A stretch of 64,000 nt of DNA from Batillaria attramentaria (lineage: Eukaryota; Mollusca; Gastropoda; Batillariidae), in the NCBI GenBank assembly GCA_018292915.2, contig JACVVK020000395.1, positions 596,692 through 660,691 on the forward strand. Reading direction: 5' to 3'. Numbering within the stretch: the stretch's first letter is position 1; every line of letters begins with the position of its first letter. Below, one piece after another: positions 44,301 to 53,577 of the stretch. A program made the translations under genes and the position numbers. Below the pieces are notes generated by a model. The model was not told the DNA's origin and ran no database searches. It saw only the letters and a program-made list of their open reading frames with translations.

Positions 44301-44665
44301 GGACTGATGCATGTCCACTGGCAGATGACTGAATGCTAGAGACAGACGGATGAGTGTTACAATCAGGTTGCTGAAAACTGACACAAGGCTGATGCGTGTC
44401 AGCAGCTGTAGCTCCAGCCTGACTGGTGTTACAAAGTTCACCAGCGTGATTTGTTTCCTGTGATGAGTCGGTGTTACTCATGGTCACAATCCAGTCCTCT
44501 GCGGTGGGCACTGCTTGACTCGTTTCTTCACCCTTGCAGTTGTGGGTATCAGATGCTGTGGACTTTGGGCTGAGGGAGTCACACTTCATACAGCGGAGAG
44601 TCAAAGAACTGTGGCACACAGCACAGTAGGTCATGGGTTTACTGTGTGATGCTGTACCTTCAAAA
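41344..44665 (-). CDS. ZF-I finger exon: knuckle, long P/V/S repeat region, 13 C2H2 fingers
   Basis: Minus strand. Acceptor TTTTTACAG, then H-F-E-G and the knuckle CAVCHSSLTLRCMKC. About 600 residues of low complexity follow, built from an irregular repeat of roughly 20-25 residues with the core V-P-V-x-I/L-R/Q-P-A and Ser-rich spacers. This is much longer than in any neighbour. A basic stretch then leads to 13 fingers. They form an eight-finger block, an acidic/Ser-rich gap of about 60 residues, and five more. All ligands are present. Four predicted exons give 1,275 residues. Confidence 0.9.
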
Positions 44666-44712
44666 CTGTAAAAAGAACAAATCAAAACCCATTACATCTG
44701 AAACCGAGGTGG

Positions 44713-44715
<3 letters not shown>

Positions 44716-44782
<67 letters not shown>
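44716..44782. repeat. (CA)n microsatellite in ZF-I intron
   Basis: About 33 CA units, roughly 50 bases upstream (in the gene's direction) of the finger exon acceptor. Confidence 0.92.
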
Positions 44783-44786
<4 letters not shown>

Positions 44787-45096
44787 CACTCTGAGGAGCC
44801 CAATTGCCCGCACAGATGAAATGAATGATACAATAGTTTTTGAAGTTATTAAAAATCTGAATTATTATTACCATTAAAATTTTCTCGGATTTTGTTTTTC
44901 ATTTTTGCAAGTCATTACACAAACCAAAAGCCATTACCTGCTGTAGCACTTGTATGGAAATCGAAAACTGACCAAAGCCATGAAACATGCATGACATGAT
45001 GTACGTACAAGTCTCTGAGGCATAAATTTACGCATCCTGTTTTGGATGTCAAACTTGCGTGAAAGGCAGTGCTTGTTTAGCAAGGACTGTACTCAC

Positions 45097-45269
45097 TGCT
45101 GTATAAGGAACCAAGCCACGTCTGTGTCACTCTTTAAACACCACTGGGTTGCGATGTCTTGCCAGTGGTGGAAAGCTTGAGAGCTTATCGTCAACCTGCA
45201 TGCTGCATCCTCCTCCGCTGAAGCTCTATCTTCTCGGATGTTCTCTATCTGCCATGACGGTTCATCCAA
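45097..45269 (-). CDS. ZF-I module exon
   Basis: Minus strand. Acceptor ATTTGCAG in phase 0, acidic start, then SSQAFHHWQDI, WCLKSD, VAWFLIQQ, donor CA|GTGAGT in phase 2. Same relation to the knuckle exon as at all other loci. Confidence 0.82.
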
Positions 45270-45423
45270 CTGCAAATACATGGTATCCCACAATAACCTG
45301 TGACACCCTACATCTTCTTCTTCTTCTTCTGCGTTCCATCTGGGCACCCGACATAGAAATATATGTTCCTTTGCAGAGGGTTGACTGTGCTCTCTGAGTT
45401 CACCATTCCACAGTCAATGTGAT

Positions 45424-45679
45424 CAGGCTGGGGAATTGTTGAGGGATAAAAGACTGAAACCCAAGTGGGGTGCAGGGGCAGCACCCAGGTGGGTGGTCAA
45501 TGGGGAGAAAAAACAAATTTCAGCAATTTTAAAGGCGTAGTGACCTCTCCTGGCACCCAAAAGTAATGTGACATTTACACCTGACATTTTCTTCGGCAGA
45601 AACTTTTTCTTTTTTTTTTTACTGAAAGAATGGGAACTTTGTCTGAAAATTGCCAAACGACTGAAAATTCCCAAGCCTG
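45424..45679. mobile_element. MITE with CAGGCTGGGGAATT ends in ZF-I intron
   Basis: Inverted ends CAGGCTGGGGAATT and CAGGCTTGGGAATT. Flanks TGTGAT and TGTAAT look like a 6-bp target duplication with one change. Related to 23525-23874. Confidence 0.65.
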
Positions 45680-45806
45680 TGTAATGTTTTCTCTAAACCT
45701 TGAGTCTATTGTACTTGTTAAACCAGTCTGACAATTAAAGGGTCATCCAAATGTTTCAAGCTGAAATACTTGAAGCCAGATGTGGTTTCTTTATCAGTTT
45801 ACTCAC

Positions 45807-45980
45807 TTCAGCTTCGGGACTACCAGCAGGCTCAAACTTGACACGGAGTGTGAGGTCCTCGTCTTCAACAGCATCTTGCACATTCTGGGGTGTAGCACAG
45901 ATCTCTTCATCAACCGTCATCTCCAGCCCTGCCCCTCCAAGTCTGCTACCTTCAGCATCACCCTCATCTGAACTTGCCAT
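45807..45980 (-). CDS. ZF-I leader exon 2 with V-K-F-E motif
   Basis: Minus strand, 58 codons in phase 0/0 between acceptor CTGTAACAG and donor GAA|GTGAGT. The acidic sequence ends in L-R-V-K-F-E-P-A-G. It aligns with leader exon 1 (T-V-D-E-E-I-C-A-T-P-Q-N-V against S-V-D-G-K-A-C-A-A-P-H-N-L), so the two are a tandem exon duplication. Because it begins with ATG it could also serve as a start exon in an alternative transcript. Confidence 0.75.
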
Positions 45981-46256
45981 CTGTTACAGATTAATATTTG
46001 GGTCAAGATACTTGCGTTACTAACGGTCTTAATCATGACACATGCTCACAGCCAGGCCTACCTTAATCTTCAGTGACGGATGTTTTACTTCCAGGAGAGA
46101 CAGTAAACAGTATTCAATGTACATGCTTGTTTTGTTAGTTTGCATGTCTATATCTCCAACAGCTTTCAGTTTACATCAGAATTTATGTGTCAACATCTTG
46201 ACCTCTGAATGATAGCATATGTGCATAACAAATGATGCAGTTTTGAGTCAACTTAC

Positions 46257-46415
46257 ATCTGTATCTGAACTGTACATAGGCTCAGTCTTGACCTTGAGGG
46301 CTAGGTCATCTTCACTGTTGGTATGCAGATTGTGAGGTGCAGCACAGGCCTTTCCATCAACTGAAATGTTGGATTCTGCTCTGGAAATTTGGTCACCCGT
46401 GCCATTACTGTCCAT
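46257..46415 (-). CDS. ZF-I leader exon 1 with V-K-T-E motif
   Basis: Minus strand. Acceptor CTGTTGCAG at 46430-46438, short 5' untranslated part, ATG at 46415, 53 codons ending L-K-V-K-T-E-P-M-Y-S-S-D-T-D at donor GAT|GTAAGT, phase 0. V-K-T-E is a textbook SUMO-acceptor-like sequence. Whole-codon joining with the three downstream exons supports the model. Confidence 0.72.
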
Positions 46416-46429
46416 GGTCTTCTCCGTAT

Positions 46430-47669
46430 CTGCAACAGTGGCATTATCTCATTGACATAAAATATCATACATGTACAAACTAATTTCAGGCATACCCTCA
46501 AAGAGCCTGGCAACTGTTTTCAAACACTACACTTCACACCAAATTCAGTATCCCCTGATGTAGGCTTGTACATGACACTGCTGTGACTGTCCTCACAACA
46601 GCGCTATGACATATAGGAACTGTGTATTTTTCCTAAAGAACCATGCAACAGTATCTGTGTATACCAAGTGTTCTCTTGTTCGCAAGTTCTTTCTCGTGCC
46701 AACTTAAAACATTCTCCCGAAAATCCCAGTAACTTGCCCATCCCCCCCCCCCCCAACTCTGCCTCTGGACATATAATTCTGCCGGCAACTATCACTGTGT
46801 TTGGTACTTTTTCAACCTTCAAAGCCAGGTCTACAACGGAAACTTGATATAATATTTTGTTACACAATGTGGAAAAGGACCACACGATATGCAGTCTGAC
46901 AGCCGAATAAACCAGCAGACACAGTTGCTCTGCTCCAGAGGCTGGAGCGAAGATGCAAGCACCATACCCCACAATGCTCAGCGACGTGACATGACCCCCC
47001 GAATACACAACGTGAGCGATCAGGAGGAGCGGATAGGTTCGAATCGGCGATGAAACTTTTGGGATTATCTTTTGAAGAGAGGTAGAAAACGACTTGAGTA
47101 CAAAGCCATGCGCTAACTGGTATATTTGAAGTGAAGTGCAAATTTAGTGTAAGTAAAGATACATCAAATAATTCCATGTACAGATTTAATACTAAACTAA
47201 TAAACAAAACGTTGTTTAGCTTTACAAAGGATCAGCCTACTCAACATTGTTGAGTACAAAAAGTGTGCAAACGTCGTTTCCGGACAGTTTTCCGTGATCC
47301 AAATTAGGATCTGAATTTGGATTGGTGTTGGTGGACAGTTCACACAGATTTCGATTTGGCACAAACACTGAGATAAATGTAAGACACACGCCAGTCTGAG
47401 GCAGAAAGAAAAGGTATGACTACACTGACAGACGAGAGCTGGTATGTCAGTGTAATATTTGGGGGGTCCGCGTAGCTGTCCGTAGTTTGGACCTTATACA
47501 GTATTGATACTTTGAGGAACCCGTATACGATGGGCAGTGTTTACAACTTGAACAGGAAGAGCTTGGTTTTGATTTCTGTTGAATAAGAACTCATTCTGCA
47601 TGTATTCAGTGATATTTACCTCTATTCAACATTGATCAAAATGGCTCAGATCCGTCACGATTATACATC
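46430..47669. other. Divergent region between ZF-I (-) and the J-M block (+)
   Basis: About 1.2 kb separating two oppositely transcribed units. It includes TACTAAACTAA at 47190-47200 (one mismatch to the shared motif, + orientation) and a C-run near 46743-46755. No clear TATA box. Confidence 0.4.
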
Positions 47670-47771
47670 ATGGCCTCCCAAGTCACAGTAACGGCGCAGG
47701 ACCATCCCACAACGCCAGCATGCGCCGCTTCGGATACGCCGAATGGAAAGAATACAAAATCTGCAGAAAAG
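47670..47771 (+). CDS. Candidate first coding exon for the J-M block
   Basis: ATG 47670 and 34 open codons (MASQVTVTAQD...) ending at AAG|GTGACA in phase 0, the phase needed by exons J, K, L and M. The donor is not strong and there is no homology support within the window, so this is a proposal. It is the only short frame I found upstream with the right phase. Confidence 0.35.
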
Positions 47772-48217
47772 GTGACAAGAACAGAATGCGATATGGCATG
47801 TAGTGTAGATTAGCATATTTGTTGGCTGTTGAGTAGGCATCAAAACATCAAAACATTAACAAATCAACTGAAAGTGATCGGGACATTTAAGTTTAACAGT
47901 TGTTGTTTTATATCACGAACATTTTTCACCGGCCATTATGTGTACAGTGAGTGTGAGAGTGTATTAACTTGTAAGTTACTTGAGATGGATTTGTGAACAG
48001 ATTCAGTAAAAGTGACTGTTTGGATTTTTTTTTTTGTAATATAATTAAATTAGTGGTCTTGTTACCAGTGGTGGTATGTGGTAGCACACAGCATGGCTGC
48101 ACATACAAATTGTACTCGGTGTTAAATGTCATTCACTTGGCCTCGTAAGAAGAAGAGCCAGTGTGTTTGTGAATGCATAAAGTTTATGAAATTATTGTAA
48201 TGTTTACTTCTTTTCAG

Positions 48218-49381
48218 GTATCCATTTCTCATGGAGAAGATACTGTACAAGAACTTCAGCATACCTGTGAGACATGTGGAGAGGTGTTCACTCACGCACG
48301 CTTGCTGAAGAGACACTTGGCCACTGAACAAGCAGGGAAACAGTTTCCATGTTCTCTTTGTGGAGCTGTTTATCTGCGCTTGGCGTGCCTGAATGTTCAT
48401 GTGCGAACTCACACAGTCGTTTGCAATCAGTGCTTAATATCATTCATCTCGGAGAGCAGTTATAGAAGGCACACTTGTAAGCCTTCAGATGAAATAGTAT
48501 TTGACTGTAAAAATTGTGGTAAAGAATTCAGACAGCGTGATGGACTTCTCCAACACATAGTTCAGAGTCATGTCACTGAGAATGGGTTTGCGTGCGAGGA
48601 CTGTGGTAAAGACATGCCAACTGCTGCCTACCTGGCACGCCACAAGAAGTCCTGTGCTGCTCAGGCTGCTAAGTCCTTCTCTTGCCCAGAGTGTGATGCA
48701 ATTTTTCGTTCGCTCAGTGGATTAAGGCTTCACCTCCTTAGCCATGCTGGTGCGAAGCCCTACACTTGTCTTGAGTGTGGCGCTTCCTTCAAAGCACAGA
48801 CTTACCTGAGTTGTCATATCAAGAGGAAACACTGCAAAGATAGACCATTTTCCTGTATGCACTGTAGTAAGGCCTTCCCTTTTCAAAGTGCTCTAAATCT
48901 TCATATGAAATCTCATCATCCAGAGAGCAAAGACCAGATAAAATTGCAGACTGAAAGATCTTTCAGAAAAACATCATCTGGTACAGTAGACAGGCAGCAA
49001 AAGGGAGTGGTAGAGGCAGTTTTTGATAAGTCACTGAGTCTTTCACTCCCTGAAGAATCAAGAGATTTGTCTACAACAAATGTTCCAGCAGTAGGATCTG
49101 TGGACTGTCAGTTGCAGAGATGTTTTACGGCCGTCTCTAGCAGGTCACAGTCATTGATCACAGGGGAAGAGATAGTAGTACCTGCATCAACGGCTGATGA
49201 CACATCGAGAATTGGAGATGCTGGGTGGGATGTTGAGCCGGCAAACAATGCTCCTTCTGTATGGCAAGACAATGACGGGATGGCAGAAAGCCCAGTGAAT
49301 GTGTTGGTGGATTTCTGTACTCAAGAAGTCCCTGTTGTTCAACTTCAGGCTTTTGATATAGGCCAGGTGATTTTTCCGTGA
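48218..49381 (+). CDS. Exon J: eight zinc fingers of the second type
   Basis: Acceptor CTTTTCAG, phase 0. Fingers: (1) C-x2-C-x12-H with Gln where the last His belongs; (2) C2H2; (3) C2HC with H-x-C; (4) C2H2; (5) C2HC with H-x3-C; (6-8) C2H2. A Ser/Thr-rich tail of about 130 residues follows. The frame stops at 49379-49381, five codons past a possible phase-0 donor CAG|GTGATT at 49367. J may therefore be a terminal exon or an internal one spliced to K. It lacks the W/TD/FLxQ module and knuckle of genes A-I. Confidence 0.82.
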   Translation, partial: VSISHGEDTVQELQHTCETCGEVFTHARLLKRHLATEQAGKQFPCSLCGAVYLRLACLNVHVRTHTVVCNQCLISFISESSYRRHTCKPSDEIVFDCKNCGKEFRQRDGLLQHIVQSHVTENGFACEDCGKDMPTAAYLARHKKSCAAQAAKSFSCPECDAIFRSLSGLRLHLLSHAGAKPYTCLECGASFKAQTYLSCHIKRKHCKDRPFSCMHCSKAFPFQSALNLHMKSHHPESKDQIKLQTERSFRKTSSGTVDRQQKGVVEAVFDKSLSLSLPEESRDLSTTNVPAVGSVDCQLQRCFTAVSSRSQSLITGEEIVVPASTADDTSRIGDAGWDVEPANNAPSVWQDNDGMAESPVNVLVDFCTQEVPVVQLQAFDIGQVIFP

Positions 49382-49815
49382 CATTTTGTGGATATTGTTT
49401 CCATAATTTTTTTTTTTTTAATTCATTCAGTGTTAGCTGTCACGGTTGTGGAAGAATAAGCAAGTATGCATACTGCAAGTTTTCCTGACGATACTTTTGG
49501 TTATAACGTCCACAACACTATTTGTACTTAACACAGTTTCAGCCTTTACTGGGTGCTTCAATCTTTCTCGATTTCCAAGTTTTTTCTTGAATTCTGTCTG
49601 TCATTTCATCAGTTTAATGTCACAGTGATAAGATAATAGGTGTGCTGAAAACAATTTTGTGTCATAGTATCACTCATAGCTCCATCCCCTCCCCCCCCCC
49701 CCCCCCTAAAAAAAAAAAAAAAAAAAACCCCAAAAAAACCCCAAATTATTAATAATAATAATAAACAAGAGAAAAATTCAGCATTGAGCATGAGGATATT
49801 TTTGTGTTTGTACAG

Positions 49816-51249
49816 AGTGGCAGGTCTCCTCCTGAAAGTGACGAGACTCTGCAGCAGGAGTTTCAGCATGTCTGCAAAACCTGTGGAGAGTCGTTCGCCC
49901 ACGCACGGCTGTTGAAGAGGCATTTGTACATCGAACAAGAAGGAAAGGAGTTTTCTTGCTCTCTCTGGGGTGCTGTCTTTCTTCGGTTAGCATGTCTGAA
50001 TGTTCACATGCGGACACACACAATCGTCTGTGATAAGTGCAATGTGGCATTCATCTCGGAGAGTAGCTGCAAGAAGCATGCCTGTAAGCCACCTTGTGAA
50101 AATGTGTTTGAATGCAAAAATTGTGGTGAAAAATACAAACATCGAAGCGAGCTTCTGGAACACATACAGACACATGTCATCAACAGCAGCTGCTGTATAT
50201 GTGAAGATTGTGGTAAAGAAATGCCGACTGCCACCTATTTGGCACGGCACAAGAAATCCTGTGCCGCCCAGGGTGCCAGGTATTCATGTCCTGAGTGTGA
50301 GGCAATTTTCCGTTCACTCAGCGGGCTGAGGCTTCACTTGCTCAGTCACGCTGGTGAGAAGCCCTACGCCTGTCTTGAGTGTGGAGCTTCTTTCAAAGTG
50401 CAGGCTTACCTGAGTTGTCATATTAAAAGGAAACACTGCAGAGAGAGGCCATTTGCGTGTAATATCTGTACCATTGCCTTCCCGTTCCAAAGCGCTTTAA
50501 ATGTGCACTTGAAATCCCATCACCTAGAGACTAAAAAGAAAGACAAAGCACGAAAACGATACACCGAAAAAACATCAGAGGGAAAACTTCCAGACAACAG
50601 TGAAGTCAGTGGTCAGACTGAAGATACTGTCGAATTAGAAACGGTCTTTGGTGAGTCACAGGGCAAGTTCCCACCACTAACAGAAGATGCGCAATTTCCC
50701 ACTTCAGACAGAGACAGAGAAGGAAGGGGAGAGCCTGAGCAGGAATTGGAGTGGTCAAGTGATGTCTTGTCTGTCAAGGTGGAAAATGACAGTGGGGTAA
50801 AAAGCGGACTGGATGATTTGACAGGTGCTCCAAGTCCTGGTGATGACCGAGAGACAGAGGAAGCCACTACTGAAGAACAAGAGACATCTGATGACCGAGA
50901 GACAGAGGAAGCCACTACTGAAGAACAAGAGACATCTGATGACCGAGAGACAGAGGAAGCCACTACTGAAGAACAAGAGACATCTGATGACCGAGAGACA
51001 GAGGAAGCCACTACTGAAGAACAAGAGACATCTGATGACCGAGAGACAGAGGAAGCCACTACTGAAGAACAAGAGACATCTGATGACCGAGAGACAGAGG
51101 AAGCCACTACTGAAGAACAAGAGACATCTGATGACCGAGAGACAGAGGAAGCCACTACTGAAGAACAAGAGACATCTGATGACCGAGAGACAGAGGAAGC
51201 CACTACTGAAGAACAAGAGACATCTGATACAAACCTGGTGATGATGTAG
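49816..51249 (+). CDS. Exon K: eight-finger paralogue of J with a 16-residue repeat tail
   Basis: Acceptor TTTGTACAG, phase 0. Same finger series as J, but finger 2 has Trp in place of its second Cys (CSLWGAVF), so that finger probably cannot bind zinc. The tail has V-K-V-E (SUMO-like) and eight identical copies of an acidic 16-residue unit. A possible phase-0 donor CTG|GTGATG lies three codons before the TAG. Upstream of the acceptor is an unusual C-run/A-run (49686-49740). Confidence 0.82.
   Translation, partial: SGRSPPESDETLQQEFQHVCKTCGESFAHARLLKRHLYIEQEGKEFSCSLWGAVFLRLACLNVHMRTHTIVCDKCNVAFISESSCKKHACKPPCENVFECKNCGEKYKHRSELLEHIQTHVINSSCCICEDCGKEMPTATYLARHKKSCAAQGARYSCPECEAIFRSLSGLRLHLLSHAGEKPYACLECGASFKVQAYLSCHIKRKHCRERPFACNICTIAFPFQSALNVHLKSHHLETKKKDKARKRYTEKTSEGKLPDNSEVSGQTEDTVELETVFGESQGKFPPLTEDAQFPTSDRDREGRGEPEQELEWSSDVLSVKVENDSGVKSGLDDLTGAPSPGDDRETEEATTEEQETSDDRETEEATTEEQETSDDRETEEATTEEQETSDDRETEEATTEEQETSDDRETEEATTEEQETSDDRETEEATTEEQETSDDRETEEATTEEQETSDDRETEEATTEEQETSDTNLVMM
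50843..51226 (+). repeat. 48-bp coding tandem repeat, eight identical copies
   Basis: Unit codes D-D-R-E-T-E-E-A-T-T-E-E-Q-E-T-S, in frame and apparently without a single base change among copies. All three forward frames stay open through it because 48 is a multiple of three. Confidence 0.95.
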
Positions 51250-51953
51250 TTTATTCAGTGTTGTTTACATGTGACTTGTTACTTGTCTTTTGTTCCCTTT
51301 TTGGTTTGATTTCCAGAAATCCACTAGATCACTCACTGAAATGTTTGAAGGTTCATTAGTACAGCAACCTTTTGTGTCCTGCAACAGTTTTGTCAGATTT
51401 CTAAATAATGTATTACTTTACAGCAGAATTCTGTTACAAAGAATAGTTTATAAGATAAAAGCAGCTGGAAGAATTTGTTATGGCCACTGTTTTGGTTCTT
51501 TCTCATATTGCCTTTCAGGTATAATCATTAAAACAAAAAATTTTCAATGTCTGCATCGTTTTCAAATTGAAAATTTTGGCTGCCTTTTTGCCTTGCAGTT
51601 CTTTAGTGTGTAACTCTGGAAAAAGTTGGCAGTGATAGTTACCAATAACTGTCTACTTATATACACCAGGACTTAAAATCTTCCACCTTTTGGTGGATTT
51701 CCACCTTTGGCTACAAATTTACCAGTACCTTCCCCAAAACAGTGTTTCCTCCCCAGAAGCACTTAAAATCAATGCTAAAACAGACCAAATTACACAGATT
51801 TAGTCTAATTATAACATTTTTTCCCTGATGGAAGTACATGTATTTTCTCCTCTGAAGCACCTAAACTCATACCAAACAGCACTTTTTTTTTTTTTTTTTT
51901 TAAGTTCCGGGGGAGCATGCCCCTGGACACAGCTACATTGTAGCATTATGCAG
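51250..51953. other. Non-coding DNA between exons K and L
   Basis: A+T-rich; a (T)n run at 51883-51902. Short repeats around CCACCTTTTGGTGGATTTCC near 51683. No exon supported. Confidence 0.4.
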
Positions 51954-52186
51954 TTTTAGGTAGATGTGTGCTGGCGGCTTTTCAACTTTTAGGTAGATGT
52001 GTGCTGGCGGCTTTTCAACTTTTAGGTAGATGTGTGCTGGCGGCTTTTCAACTTTTAGGTAGATGTGTGCTGGCGGCTTTTCAACTTTTAGGTAGATGTG
52101 TGCTGGCGGCTTTTCAACTTTTAGGTAGATGTGTGCTGGCGGCTTTTCAACTTTTAGGTAGATGTGTGCTGGCGGCTTTTCAACTT
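51954..52186 (+). repeat. 33-bp minisatellite, seven copies
   Basis: Unit TTTTAGGTAGATGTGTGCTG plus GCGGCTTTTCAAC, identical across copies to the eye. It lies about 90 bases before the exon L acceptor. Open frames on both strands are a by-product of the 33-bp period. Confidence 0.93.
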
Positions 52187-52272
52187 CATTGCTAAATGTT
52201 ACACACTTATCTTCACTTATCTTCCTTTTGACCATTTTAATTTAAGCCCTGATACATTCACACGTGTTGCAG

Positions 52273-53157
52273 ATATCCACACCTGAGCTGGACAGAAACG
52301 ACAGTGAGACTGAGAAACATCATGTCTGTGAGACTTGTGGAGAGGTTTACTCTACAGCACATCTCCTGACCAGACATCAGCGGATTCAGTGGGAGGGGGA
52401 CCAGTACCCTTGTTACCTGTGCGATGCCGTTTTCCCAAGAACATCTTGCCTTCATGTGCACTTGCGCGATCACACGTTTGTCTGTGAGCAGTGCCAAGTG
52501 GTGTTTGTATCCCAGAGCAGCTTGAAGGAGCACACTTGCGACTGTTCACGTAAGACATATGAATGCAAGAAGTGCAAGAAAGAGTGCAAAGAACGTGTGG
52601 AGCTTGACGAACACATACAGACGCACATCACAGAGCATAATCATGTTTGTGAATATTGCGGTAAACAGCTGCCGACTGCGACCTACCTCACGCGGCATAA
52701 AAAGTCCTGCGCAACTCAGAGCGCCAAGTTCGCCTGTCCCAAATGCAAAACAATGTCTGGTTCGCTCATGTCACTGAGGAGCCACATGAAGGAGAAACAC
52801 ACCTCGGACCGCTCTTTCTTCTGCACATTCTGTGGCAAAGGCTTTGCTCTAAAACACAGACTTGACAGTCACCAAAAGATACACATTGACCATCGCAAAA
52901 GGAGGGCAGTGGTGGAGACACACATAAGAGGTCAGGCTCGTAGGACCAAAAGGAGATGCCCAGAGACCAGCAGTAATGATGCGTGGGACGGATTTACCAG
53001 GACAAAAGCCAGTCCTGAAAGAAAAGCTATGGGCAAGGAGGGAAACGGTGACAAAAGAGATCAAGATGTGGAGAGTGAAATGTCGGATGGACTGCTGGAG
53101 AGCTCCTTGCCTTGGACACAGTCAGAGACTACCAAAAGCACTCCGGTCTGTTGCTGA
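52273..53157 (+). CDS. Exon L: shortened seven-finger paralogue
   Basis: Acceptor GTGTTGCAG, phase 0. Fingers 1-5 match J and K, including the C2H(no second His), H-x-C and H-x3-C forms. The sixth (CPKCKTMSGSLMSLRSH) looks like a merge of fingers 6 and 7 of J, losing about 28 residues, and one final C2H2 finger follows. A basic then acidic tail ends at 53157. A possible phase-0 donor CCG|GTCTGT lies three codons before the stop. Confidence 0.78.
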   Translation: MSTPELDRNDSETEKHHVCETCGEVYSTAHLLTRHQRIQWEGDQYPCYLCDAVFPRTSCLHVHLRDHTFVCEQCQVVFVSQSSLKEHTCDCSRKTYECKKCKKECKERVELDEHIQTHITEHNHVCEYCGKQLPTATYLTRHKKSCATQSAKFACPKCKTMSGSLMSLRSHMKEKHTSDRSFFCTFCGKGFALKHRLDSHQKIHIDHRKRRAVVETHIRGQARRTKRRCPETSSNDAWDGFTRTKASPERKAMGKEGNGDKRDQDVESEMSDGLLESSLPWTQSETTKSTPVCC

Positions 53158-53577
53158 TCATTTCCTTCACTCGATGTTCATGTGTCTCTGTGTTTTGCTG
53201 GTGTGGTATACTGTGTATAATAATTGGGGGAGGGGGGGGAAAACAGTATTGTCCTTGTTGGTCAACGTTGTTTGAGTTTGCTTTGCTCTATTAATGTTAC
53301 TTCACTGATCAATAGGTCGTACAGCAGAATAGACATTACCAAGCTGGGTTTTTTTTGTTTGTTTTTTTGGGGTGGGGGGGTGGGGGGGATTGTGCAGCCA
53401 GTAATACTGCTGAAGCCATTGACATAGTCTCAAACTCACCATTTTACAAGAGTTATTTTCCAATATCACTACCATTTACTGTCATGTTAAATGAGTGCCT
53501 GTTATTTCGTAGGTTTGATTTCACAGCATTTATTTTCACAGCAGTATGGATTCTGTTTTCTCCACTGATGTGTGCAG
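53158..53577. other. Non-coding DNA between exons L and M
   Basis: G-rich runs at 53226-53239 and 53369-53388, T-rich run near 53347. No exon supported. Confidence 0.4.

Noticed and set aside
50613..51216. Open frames on the minus strand and in other frames over the 48-bp repeat
   Set aside because: Because the unit is a multiple of three, every frame without a stop stays open. Only the frame continuous with the exon K fingers is supported.
50843..51226. Regular direct repeats that could suggest a CRISPR-like array
   Set aside because: Copies are contiguous with no unique spacers, lie inside a coding exon, and the genome is eukaryotic.
51933..52235. Minus-strand ORF with repeated EKPPAHIYLKV units
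   Set aside because: Produced by a 33-bp minisatellite in non-coding DNA; no splice or start context.
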